Shown: positions 36,357-43,978 of the stretch, piece after piece
Layout: each line of letters starts with the position of its first letter
Position numbering within the stretch: position 1 is the first letter of the stretch
Origin: Haloactinopolyspora alba
GTDB lineage: Bacteria; Actinomycetota; Actinomycetes; Jiangellales; Jiangellaceae
Assembly (NCBI RefSeq): GCF_003014555.1
Contig: NZ_PYGE01000015.1
Span: 62,001 to 126,000, forward strand
Length of the DNA stretch: 64,000 bases
Direction: 5' to 3'
Translations under genes and position numbers: made by a program
The notes under the pieces: model-generated
Database searches by the model: none
What the model saw: only the letters and a program-made list of their open reading frames with translations
What the model was told of the DNA's origin: nothing

Positions 36357-36407
36357 GCATGGATGGAATTCCATGCGTCACCACCCTTGCAGGCCTCGTG
36401 ACGCATG
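36357..36407. terminator. Overlapping hairpins after the peptide ABC operon
   Basis: Two mutually exclusive stems share CATGC: GCATGGA/TCCATGC (36357-36363 with 36370-36376, 6-nt loop) and CATGCGTCAC/GTGACGCATG (36372-36381 with 36398-36407, 16-nt loop, 10/10 paired). They lie between the convergent ABC operon and the SnoaL-like gene. A bidirectional terminator is the simplest reading. Confidence 0.55.
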
Positions 36408-36442
36408 CACTCGCCTCGTGATGGCTCCGGCTCACCTTTCCT

Positions 36443-36889
36443 TCACACGGTGAGCTGGGACATCAGGTGTTCGCCTTCGGAGATGACCCAGTACTCGCTG
36501 AACGCGCCGCCGGCGAAGCGCAAGATGTCGTGACCGCGGAACTCGACCGGCGTTCCGGCCGGCGCCGTGGCTCCCGGCAGCGCGCGCTCACCGCCGGCGT
36601 AGCGACCGCGTCCGACCCATCGAGCGGCGACGAGATCGCCGGAGGTGATCGGGCCGACCTCGATCTCGAAACGCAGCCCGTCGAACGGCAGCCGCCCGGC
36701 CCGGACCACGCCCGCCAGCGCGGCGGCGCCACGTACCATCTCGGGCGCTCCGGGCCAGCTACCGACGAAGTCCCGAGCCACCAGCCCGGACGCGACGTCC
36801 TCGAGATCGTCCAGCGGTCCGTTCCACAGCTGGTCGATCCATGCCTGGTACGCCGCGGCCGCGTCACCGTACGGCGGGTCCACGTCCAT
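36443..36889 (-). CDS. SnoaL-like (ester cyclase fold) protein
   Basis: 148 aa. NTF2/SnoaL-like cone fold pattern: an N-terminal helix pair (AYQAWIDQLWNGPLDDLEDVASGLVARDFVGSWPGAPEM), then strands LRFEIEVGPITSGDLVAARWVGRGRY, EFRGHDILRFAGGAFSEYWVISEG. The FRGHDILRF-GG-SEYW ending is typical of the ester-cyclase/SnoaL-like family, which includes true cyclases and many proteins with no assigned reaction. It lies 20 bp after the TetR gene in the same direction and may be co-transcribed with it. The substrate is unknown. Confidence 0.85.
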   Translation of the reverse strand: MDVDPPYGDAAAAYQAWIDQLWNGPLDDLEDVASGLVARDFVGSWPGAPEMVRGAAALAGVVRAGRLPFDGLRFEIEVGPITSGDLVAARWVGRGRYAGGERALPGATAPAGTPVEFRGHDILRFAGGAFSEYWVISEGEHLMSQLTV

Positions 36890-36909
36890 CCGAGGTCACC
36901 TCGTCACCG

Positions 36910-37536
36910 TCACGAGCACGGTTCGGAACGGCCGGGCTCTGGCAGCCCAGCTCTGATCATGGCGAACGCCTGGTCGACGAGGTCGATCAGGCCGACGTCG
37001 CGCCGCGTCGCCCACAGATCGTAGGCCGTCTTGAGGGCGTTGGCCGCCGCGCTGGCCACGAGGTGCGGGTACATGTCGTACCCGGCGTCCGTGCCGGTGC
37101 GTGCCGCGACCACGGACGCGAACCGGATGCGCATACCGTCCAGGGCGGCGAGCTGGCTGGCCAGGACCGCGGGGTTGCCGGCGAACATCTCGAACTGGGC
37201 CGCGATACGCTCACGGGCCTGCGGTGACGCGTCGACGGAGCCCACGATGACGTCGCGGAGCGCATCCCAGATCGGCTCGTCCGCGGGACGTTCCTGCAGC
37301 CGGTCGGTCAGGTTCCACCCGAAGTCGACCACGGAGGCGACCATGGCCTCCTCGCGGCTGGAGAAGTAGTTGTGGAACGTACGCGGCGACACGTCCGCCT
37401 CGGCGGCGATGGCTTCGACGGTCACGTGGTCGGCGCCGTGTTCGATGGCCAGCCGACTCGCCGCGGCGGCCAACGCGGCCCGCGTCGCCGCCTTCTTCCG
37501 CTCGCGTAGACCTCTCTCACAGGACACGCGGGGCAT
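36910..37536 (-). CDS. TetR family transcriptional regulator
   Basis: 208 aa. The N-terminal TetR HTH (about residues 15-60) reads KAATRAALAAAASRLAIEHG, then VTVEAIAAEADVSPRTFHNYFSSREE. The C-terminal ligand domain is helical (MYPHLVASAAANALKTAYDLWATRRD), of the MftR/TetR_C type common in actinobacteria. The ATG at 37536 gives the family start; a longer frame to 37629 has no ribosome site. It lies downstream of the MMPL exporter and is the obvious candidate for its control. The 8-mer CGTGCAAG occurs in both upstream regions on the transcribed strand, a weak hint of a shared operator. Confidence 0.9.
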   Translation of the reverse strand: MPRVSCERGLRERKKAATRAALAAAASRLAIEHGADHVTVEAIAAEADVSPRTFHNYFSSREEAMVASVVDFGWNLTDRLQERPADEPIWDALRDVIVGSVDASPQARERIAAQFEMFAGNPAVLASQLAALDGMRIRFASVVAARTGTDAGYDMYPHLVASAAANALKTAYDLWATRRDVGLIDLVDQAFAMIRAGLPEPGRSEPCS

Positions 37537-37627
37537 GGTAACTCGTTTCTTGCAGCACGTGCATACATTCGCACCGAGAAAACTTGCACGGGACCTGGTG
37601 CAGGACGAACCCGCCGGGCAGCGGACC

Positions 37628-37661
37628 AAGGGGCGGCCGGACCGAGGTCCGGCCGCCCCTT
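37628..37661 (-). terminator. Strong terminator after the MMPL gene
   Basis: A perfect 15-bp GC-rich stem (37628-37642 with 37647-37661) with a CGAG tetraloop, 22 bp beyond the MMPL stop and upstream of the TetR gene. There is no U-tract. It should separate MMPL from TetR transcription. Confidence 0.85.
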
Positions 37662-37682
37662 CGAAGCAGGCGTCGTGTCGGC

Positions 37683-39887
37683 TCAGCTCGGCGCCGGCTC
37701 CAGCTCCGGCTCCTTGTCCTCCTCGAGGTACCGCGTGAGCTTCTCACCCTCGACGTCGACGTCCGGCAACAGCCGGTCCAGCCATCGCGGCAGGTACCAG
37801 GCCCGACTGCCGAGCAGCGTCATCACCGCCGGCACGACCGTCATCCGCACCACGAAGGCGTCGAAGGCGACCGCCGCGGCCATCGCGAGCCCGATCTGGG
37901 TGATGAAGTCCTCGCTACTCAGGATGAATCCCGAGAACACGCCGATCATGATGATCGCGGCCGCCGTGACCACGCGGGAGCCGTGCTGGAACCCGACGAC
38001 CACCGACTCCGTGGGCCCGGCGCCGTGCACGTGCTCCTCACGCATCCGGGTGACGAGGAAGACCTGGTAGTCCATGGCCAGCCCGAAGACCACCCCGATC
38101 AGGAAGATCGGCAGCATGCTGACGATCGGGCCGGTCTGCTCGATGCCGAACAGGCCGCTCAGCCAGCCCCACTGGAACACCGCGACGATGGCCCCGAACG
38201 TGGCTCCCATGGTGAACAGGAAGCCCACAGCGGCCTTGAGCGGCACCAGCAGCGACCGGAACACCAGCGTCAACAGGATGAACGACAGCCCGACCACCAG
38301 CGAGAGATACGGCAACAGCGAGTCGGCCATCTTCTCCGAGAAGTCGATGTTGATGGCGGTCGTGCCGGTGACCGCGACCGCGGCGCCGGTCGACCCGGTG
38401 ATCTGCTCGCCGGCATCGCGGATGTCGTGCACCAGGTCCTCGGTCGCGGCGCTGCTCGGCTCCGAGTCGGGGACGACGTTGATGATCGCGGTGTCGCCGG
38501 CTTCGTTGAACATCGGCGGAGCCGCCCGCACGACGCCGTCGGTCTCGCTCAGCGTGGCGTGGAACTGTTCGGCCGCCGCCCTCGGATCGTCGCTCTCGGT
38601 GCCGTCGACGACGACCATGAGCGGCCCGTTGAATCCGGGGCCGAACCCCTCGGCGGTGAGGTCGTAGGCCTTGCGCTGGGTCGTGTCGGCCGGCAGGCTG
38701 CCGGCGTCGGGAAGCCCGAGGCGCAGGTCGGTCACCGGCGCCGCCACCGCGATCAGCGCTGCCAGCGCGAGGACCAGCACCGGCAACGGCCGCCGCGCGA
38801 CCAGTCCGGCCCAGCGCCGTCCCAGCGTCGGCTTGCCCTCGTCGGACTCCGGGTCCCGCGACTTCAGGCCGGGGATCTTCCCGCCGAGCACCCGGTGCTT
38901 GGCGAAGCCCAGCAGGGCGGGCAGCAGGCTCAACGCGATGATGACCGCGATCCCGACGGTGAACGCAGCGGCGAGACCCATCTCGGTCAGCATCGGGATG
39001 TTCACGACCGACAGTCCGGCGAGCGCGATCATGACGGTCAGCCCGGCGAAGACCACGGCCGACCCGGCGGTGCCGACCGCGCGTCCGGCCGCCTCCTCGC
39101 CACTGCGCCCGATGGACAGCTCGTGCCGGTACCGGGACACGATGAACAGCGCGTAGTCGATACCGACGGCGAGGCCGAGCATCGTCGCCAACGTCGGCGT
39201 ACTGGTCCCGATGTCGATGAACCCGCTGGCGGCGGTGATCGCCGAGATGCCGATACCGATGCCGAGGATCGCCGTCAGCAGTGGCATGCCCGCGGCGATG
39301 AACGATCCGAAGGTGATCACCAGGACGATGGCCGCGATACCGATACCGATCATCTCGGTACCGCCCTCGACCTCGTTGTTCTGTGCAGCATCGCCGCCGA
39401 GTTCGACGGTCAGCCCGGCGTCACGGCCGGTGTCGGCGGCTTCGAACAGCGCGTCCTTGGCCTCGTCGGTGAGGTCGAAGACCTGGACGCCGTAGGTCAC
39501 CTCGGCGAAGCCGATCTGCCCGTCCTCGGCGACCGTTCCCGCCTGGAACGGGTCGGCGACGCTGACCACCTGCGGGGCGTCCGCGAGCTCGCCCACCACG
39601 TCGGAGACGACCGACTGGTTCTGCGGCTCGGACAGCGTCTCGCCCTCGGGTGCGGCGAAGACGACACGCGCCGAGGCGCCGTCGGCGTTGGCCCCCGGGA
39701 ACCGCTCGTCGAGCAGGTCGAACGCTTCCTGGGACTCGGTGCCAGGAATGGAGAACGAATCGCTGGTCGGCCCGGACAGCGTGGACGCGCCGACCCCGAA
39801 CAGCACCGCCAGGAGGAGCCATGCGGCCCCCACCACGCGGCGACGTCGATAGGAGAACCGGCCGAGCCGGTACAGGAATGTCGCCAC
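37683..39887 (-). CDS. MMPL/RND family membrane exporter
   Basis: 734 aa. Two-fold RND layout: one N-terminal helix, a periplasmic-type domain (about 35-175), five helices starting EMIGIGIAAIVLVITFGSF, a cytosolic loop (about 330-370), a second lone helix, a second extracytoplasmic domain and five further helices. The proton-relay region GLAVGIDYALFIVSRYRHEL and its repeat VFGLAMDYQVFLVTRMREEH (GxDYxxF / MDYxxF) are clear. MMPL proteins export lipids, siderophores or drugs. The length is short compared with mycobacterial lipid exporters and typical of actinobacterial drug-type members. The GTG at 39887 has GGAG 8 bp upstream. TetR lies downstream. Confidence 0.94.
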   Translation of the reverse strand: MATFLYRLGRFSYRRRRVVGAAWLLLAVLFGVGASTLSGPTSDSFSIPGTESQEAFDLLDERFPGANADGASARVVFAAPEGETLSEPQNQSVVSDVVGELADAPQVVSVADPFQAGTVAEDGQIGFAEVTYGVQVFDLTDEAKDALFEAADTGRDAGLTVELGGDAAQNNEVEGGTEMIGIGIAAIVLVITFGSFIAAGMPLLTAILGIGIGISAITAASGFIDIGTSTPTLATMLGLAVGIDYALFIVSRYRHELSIGRSGEEAAGRAVGTAGSAVVFAGLTVMIALAGLSVVNIPMLTEMGLAAAFTVGIAVIIALSLLPALLGFAKHRVLGGKIPGLKSRDPESDEGKPTLGRRWAGLVARRPLPVLVLALAALIAVAAPVTDLRLGLPDAGSLPADTTQRKAYDLTAEGFGPGFNGPLMVVVDGTESDDPRAAAEQFHATLSETDGVVRAAPPMFNEAGDTAIINVVPDSEPSSAATEDLVHDIRDAGEQITGSTGAAVAVTGTTAINIDFSEKMADSLLPYLSLVVGLSFILLTLVFRSLLVPLKAAVGFLFTMGATFGAIVAVFQWGWLSGLFGIEQTGPIVSMLPIFLIGVVFGLAMDYQVFLVTRMREEHVHGAGPTESVVVGFQHGSRVVTAAAIIMIGVFSGFILSSEDFITQIGLAMAAAVAFDAFVVRMTVVPAVMTLLGSRAWYLPRWLDRLLPDVDVEGEKLTRYLEEDKEPELEPAPS

Positions 39888-40214
39888 CTTGAAGACTCCA
39901 GATTGTGTGTGTACAGCGACGTCAGAACACCAGAACGAACCTGTGAGCCGACTGAGAGCCGCACCGGTGAGACATCACCCACACCCTCGTAGGCCTGACC
40001 CCCGTGACCGTCCCCCACGGTCATCTGCCTGTGGTTCGCGCGTTGACACTAACTCACATCTTGCACGCGCCGCAAATCTGCAACACAAGAAAGTTGTCGT
40101 GTCACGCACAATTCACTCGCGGGTTCCCGCGGCGTCGTCCCGTACAGGCGTTGGTCACCATGTCGTCGCATGTTTCGGGCGAGATGGTCACCTCTGCGGC
40201 GTATCGTGCTGATC
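39888..40214. promoter_or_regulatory. Divergent intergenic region MMPL / metallophosphoesterase
   Basis: 327 bp without a supported gene. A TTGACA hexamer lies at 40043-40048 on the plus strand, but no good -10 follows. On the minus strand TTGCGG and TTAGTG are 17 bp apart and could drive MMPL. TTGCA/TGCAA arms 13 bp apart overlap that promoter. No structured RNA was recognised. Confidence 0.3.
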
Positions 40215-41966
40215 ATGGCTTTTCGTCGACGCTCTCCCGCGCGCTCCCTTGCCTCGAAGCCGTCCCTGGCGGCGGTGCTGTCGCTCACGATCGTGCCGCT
40301 CGCCCTGGTCGCGCCGACTGCCGGAGCCGATCCGGACGACCGTCACCCCGCCGGCGACGGTGACGCTGCCGGCACCGGTGCCCACGACGTGGCCGGTGAC
40401 GCCGCCGGCGACGGTGACGTCGCCGCGCCCCCGCGTCCGGGCCATCACCGGCTGTGGCGGGAGAGCTTCAACGGGCTCGCCGACGATCTCGCCCGCACCG
40501 ACGGCTACACCCACGAGGGACCCCGGCACTGGTCCGTCGAGATCGACCCGTCCATGACCGGTGCCGGCGTCGCCGCCTGGCGGGGCTGGAGCTTCACCAC
40601 CCGCGAGTTCTGGGTCGACGCCGAAGACCAGAAGCGAGGCCGGTTCGGCCGTGCCGACCAGGTCATCGCCGTCGCCGACAGCGACGAGTACGCCGACACC
40701 ACGGACGCCCCGGACGGGTTCGACAGCACGCTCGTCTCCGCGCCCGTCCGTGTCCGCGGCCGCGACCGCCTGGAACTGACGTTCGACTCGCACTACCGCC
40801 AGTGGGCCGGTCAGGCCGCCACCGTGACCGTCGAGTTCGACGGCAGCGGCGAGCAGACGACGCTGATGCGCCGCGACGAGACGAACACCGCGCAGGACGA
40901 CCCCGCGCTGATCAACGGCACCGAGGTCCTCGCGTTCGACGTTCCGGACGGCGCCCGGCAGGCGGTGTTCCGCTGGCGCCTCGAGGCACCGCGCAACTCG
41001 TGGTACTGGGCCATCGACAGTGTCGCCGTCCGGACACCGCTGCCCCAGGCCGACCCGGACGACGCCACCTCGCTGTGGGTGGTCAGCGACATCCAAGGGC
41101 ACCCGGGCGATCTGGCGCACGGACTGCGCGACCTGCACGACGTACGCCCCGACGCGTCCGGGCTGCTGATGGTCGGCGACCTCGTCAACAGCGGCGCCGC
41201 CCCCGAGTGGCGAGAGATCGACGACGTCATGGCCGGCGCCGCCGGCATCACCCCGGACCCGGTCGTCGCCGCCATCGGCAACCACGAGAGCTACTCCGAC
41301 GAGAGCTGGGACACGCAGAAGGGCCGGTTCCTCGACTTCGCCCGCCGCGACAAGGTCTGGGGCGAGTACGTCCTGCACGGCGACGGCGGCGACGTTCCGG
41401 TGCTGGTGCTCGGCCAGGAGTACCCGCGACCGCCCGAGGTCGGGATGTCCGACGAGCAGGTGGCGTGGTTCGACGAGCGGCTCGACTACTGGACGCGCCA
41501 GCGCAAGCAGGTCGTCGTCATCACCCATTTCCCGCTCGGCGACACCGTCTCCGCGTCCTGGATCCCCTGGTACCACGAGCACCACGGCCGCAACGACCAA
41601 CTGACCCGGATCCTCGGCGACCATCCGAACGCCGTGCTGCTCACCGGGCACACCCATTACCCGTTCGAGTCGGGCGACTGGGCGGTGCGTCGCCGCGTGC
41701 CGGGCGGGCACCCCGACGGGTTCGTCGCCGTCAACACCGGCGCGATGCACGTCGAATGGGACGCGCGCGGCGAGAGCACGGAAGGCATCTCCGAGGTCGT
41801 GACCCGCGACATCAACCGTGGCCTCACCCTCGACGTGCACTCCGACCGGATCGTCGTGAACGCGCGTGACTTCGGCCTGCCCGACGCCGACGGCGACAAC
41901 GACGTCAACGACGTCCTCCGCACGGTCGAGATCGGCAATCCGCTGCTCCCCACCGGCCGCCGCTGA
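40215..41966 (+). CDS. Secreted calcineurin-like metallophosphoesterase
   Basis: 583 aa. An N-terminal Sec signal (SLAAVLSLTIVPLALVAPTAGA, cut before DPDD) is followed by an acidic Gly/Asp-rich linker. A beta-rich region (about 90-285: LWRESFNGLADDLART, FDSTLVSAPVRVRGRDRLELTFDSHYRQW) resembles a carbohydrate-binding jelly roll. The phosphoesterase domain (about 290-550) has VVSDIQG, MVGDLVNSG, AIGNHES, VVVITHFPLGD and LLTGHTHYP. The first motif is DIQ rather than the usual DxH. Exact substrate unknown; nucleotide or phosphodiester hydrolysis is typical. The ATG at 40215 lacks a clear ribosome site. Confidence 0.88.
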   Translation: MAFRRRSPARSLASKPSLAAVLSLTIVPLALVAPTAGADPDDRHPAGDGDAAGTGAHDVAGDAAGDGDVAAPPRPGHHRLWRESFNGLADDLARTDGYTHEGPRHWSVEIDPSMTGAGVAAWRGWSFTTREFWVDAEDQKRGRFGRADQVIAVADSDEYADTTDAPDGFDSTLVSAPVRVRGRDRLELTFDSHYRQWAGQAATVTVEFDGSGEQTTLMRRDETNTAQDDPALINGTEVLAFDVPDGARQAVFRWRLEAPRNSWYWAIDSVAVRTPLPQADPDDATSLWVVSDIQGHPGDLAHGLRDLHDVRPDASGLLMVGDLVNSGAAPEWREIDDVMAGAAGITPDPVVAAIGNHESYSDESWDTQKGRFLDFARRDKVWGEYVLHGDGGDVPVLVLGQEYPRPPEVGMSDEQVAWFDERLDYWTRQRKQVVVITHFPLGDTVSASWIPWYHEHHGRNDQLTRILGDHPNAVLLTGHTHYPFESGDWAVRRRVPGGHPDGFVAVNTGAMHVEWDARGESTEGISEVVTRDINRGLTLDVHSDRIVVNARDFGLPDADGDNDVNDVLRTVEIGNPLLPTGRR

Positions 41967-41973
41967 CGCCGGC

Positions 41974-41988
41974 GCCCGTGAGACGGGC
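41974..41988 (+). terminator. Short hairpin after the metallophosphoesterase gene
   Basis: GCCCGT and ACGGGC pair around a GAG loop, 7 bp past the stop codon and ahead of the TIM-barrel gene. The stem is only 6 bp, so it is a weak terminator at best. Confidence 0.35.
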
Positions 41989-42055
41989 CTTGATGTTCGC
42001 TCACCCCGGCACTTAAGGTCGCCCTCCCCGCACTTTCTACGATTGGGTGACAAAG

Positions 42056-42952
42056 ATGGCCGTTGACTTTCAGAAGTTGAGCCGCCGTCGGCTGCTCCAG
42101 AGCACCGGAGCAGCCGCGCTGGCCCTGACGTCCGGAGCAACCACCATCGCGGCCGCGGCACCGAGCACCCGCGGCGCGCGCCCCGTGCCGCCCGGCAAGA
42201 TCGGATTCGGCCTGTACTCGGTACGCACCATGCTGGCCGAGGACCCCGAGGCCACCCTCGCGATGCTCGCCGACGCCGGATACTCCGAGATCGAGCCTGC
42301 CTACGACTACGGCAACCGCACACCCGCCGAGTTCCGCCGGATCGCCGACGACAACGGGCTGCGCGTCATCGGCAGCCACCACAACCCGTTCGACTTCCGC
42401 GGCGACCTGGCGGAGCAGACGTTCGAACGGGCCGCCACCCTGGGACAGAAGTACGTCGGCGTCTCGTACATGGACGGCGACGAGACACCCGACGGGTACC
42501 GGCGGATGGCCGAGGAGATGAACCAGTGGGGTGAGGCGGCGCAGAGCTACGGGTTGCGCTGGTACGCGCACCTGCACGACAACGAGTTCTTCCCCGACCC
42601 CGAGACCGGCGGCACGTTGTTCGACATCTGGCTCGAGCACGCCGACCCGAACCTCGTCTGGTTCGAACTGGACCTCTACTGGATCCTCAGCGCCGGCGTC
42701 GACCCCGCGCCGTACCTCGATGCGCACGAGGAGCGGTTCCCGCTGCTCCACCTCAAGGACGGCACGCCGACGGAGGGGCTGGAGTCCGACCTCGGTGCCG
42801 GAACCGTGGATTTCCCGGGGATCCTCTCGCACCTGCGGCACCCGGGCGCGCACAGCTACATCATCGAACGCGACGAGCAGCCGCACCCGGTACGGACCGC
42901 GAACGTGTCGTACGACTATCTCCGCGGACTGCGCTTCACGCCGTTGAAGTAA
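42056..42952 (+). CDS. Tat-exported TIM-barrel protein (sugar phosphate isomerase/epimerase family)
   Basis: 298 aa. The N-terminus has a twin-arginine signal: KLSRRRLLQSTGAAALALTSGATTIAAAAPS. The mature part is an AP-endonuclease-2/xylose-isomerase-like TIM barrel: IGFGLYSVRTMLAEDPEATLAMLADAGYSEIEPA, VIGSHHNPFDF, WYAHLHDNEFF, VWFELDLYWILSAGVDP, PLLHLKDGTP and a final YIIERDEQPHP strand. E/D/H metal ligands of that family are visible. Such exported proteins often act on sugars or inositols; the substrate is unknown. The ATG at 42056 has GGGTG about 7 bp upstream. Confidence 0.9.
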   Translation: MAVDFQKLSRRRLLQSTGAAALALTSGATTIAAAAPSTRGARPVPPGKIGFGLYSVRTMLAEDPEATLAMLADAGYSEIEPAYDYGNRTPAEFRRIADDNGLRVIGSHHNPFDFRGDLAEQTFERAATLGQKYVGVSYMDGDETPDGYRRMAEEMNQWGEAAQSYGLRWYAHLHDNEFFPDPETGGTLFDIWLEHADPNLVWFELDLYWILSAGVDPAPYLDAHEERFPLLHLKDGTPTEGLESDLGAGTVDFPGILSHLRHPGAHSYIIERDEQPHPVRTANVSYDYLRGLRFTPLK

Positions 42953-42991
42953 CTCCGGGCGCGGGCAGCCGCAACCGACCGAGCGGTGAGC

Positions 42992-43011
42992 GCCCCTGAG
43001 GCCGCAGGGGC
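42992..43011. terminator. Bidirectional terminator hairpin
   Basis: GCCCCTG (42992-42998) and CAGGGGC (43005-43011) pair around 6 nt, between the stops of the convergent TIM-barrel and LD-carboxypeptidase genes. Confidence 0.55.
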
Positions 43012-43026
43012 TGCCACCGCGACGGG

Positions 43027-43950
43027 TCACAGCAGGGCGGGGCCGTCCAGGGTGAGTGTCCCGGCGTCGGCGTCGAGCGTCGCCGGGACACCCAGCGGCA
43101 CGGTGATGGAGCTGTCGCAGTGCCCGAACCCGAGATCGGCGACGATCGGCACGCCCAGCCCACCGAGCCGGTCGAGCACCACGTCGTCCACCGGCTCGCA
43201 GTCCTTCCACGACCCCAGCGCCACCCCGGCGACACCGTCGAACCAGCCGGCCCGCAGCAGATGGGTCAGGAACCCGTCCAGCCGGTACGCCTTCTCGCCC
43301 ACGTCCTCGAGCAGCACGATGCCGCCGGCGGCGCCGGGTTGCGCGGTCGGCGTGCCGATCTCGCCGGCCAGCAGGCTCAGGCAGCCGCCGACCGTCACGC
43401 CGGACGCCGTCCCCGGAACGAGCGTCCGCGCCTCCGGCGAGGTCAGCTCGCGCGCGTCGTCGGGTTCGAACAGCGTGCGGTAGAGCAGGTCGGCCGTCCG
43501 CGCGTCCTCGACGAACATGGACGCACCGGCCATCGGCCCGTGCACGGTGACGACGCCGAGCCGGCTCGCGAACGCCGAGTGCAGCGCGGTGATGTCGCTG
43601 AAGCCGACGAACACCTTCGGCTCCGCCGCGGCCATCGCGTCCCAGTCCAGCAACTCCGAGAGCCGCTGCACGCCGTATCCGCCCCGCGCGCAGACGATGC
43701 CCGCGACGTCCGGGTCGCACCAGGCTTGCTGCAGGTCACGGGCGCGGTCCTCGTCGGTGCCGGCGAGGTAGTCGAAGCGCGGGTGCCGGTCGAGCACGTG
43801 CGGCGCGACGACCACGTCCAGGCCCCAGCCGCTCAGGATGCGCACGCCCTTGTCCAGCCGGTCCTCCGGGACGGGGCCGCTCGGGGACACGATCACCACC
43901 CGGTCGCCGGGCGTCAGCCGGGGCGGGCGACGCAACGGCGTCAGGCCCAT
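43027..43950 (-). CDS. LD-carboxypeptidase (S66 family, muramoyltetrapeptide carboxypeptidase type)
   Basis: 307 aa. It releases the terminal D-amino acid from cytosolic murein tetrapeptides. The nucleophile elbow is VFVGFSDITALH (serine near residue 110), with IVCARGGYGVQRLLELL-type ARGGYGVQRLSELLDW just before. The catalytic glutamate is in GGIVLLEDVGEKAYRLDGFLTHLL and the histidine in VADLGFGHCDSSITVPLG. The ATG at 43950 has AAGGTGG upstream. It lies 28 bp after the S9 peptidase stop on the same strand, so the two may share a transcript. Some S66 members instead give microcin C immunity. Confidence 0.93.
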   Translation of the reverse strand: MGLTPLRRPPRLTPGDRVVIVSPSGPVPEDRLDKGVRILSGWGLDVVVAPHVLDRHPRFDYLAGTDEDRARDLQQAWCDPDVAGIVCARGGYGVQRLSELLDWDAMAAAEPKVFVGFSDITALHSAFASRLGVVTVHGPMAGASMFVEDARTADLLYRTLFEPDDARELTSPEARTLVPGTASGVTVGGCLSLLAGEIGTPTAQPGAAGGIVLLEDVGEKAYRLDGFLTHLLRAGWFDGVAGVALGSWKDCEPVDDVVLDRLGGLGVPIVADLGFGHCDSSITVPLGVPATLDADAGTLTLDGPALL

Positions 43951-43978
43951 CGGTCCACCTTCTCTCGGTCTCGCATGA

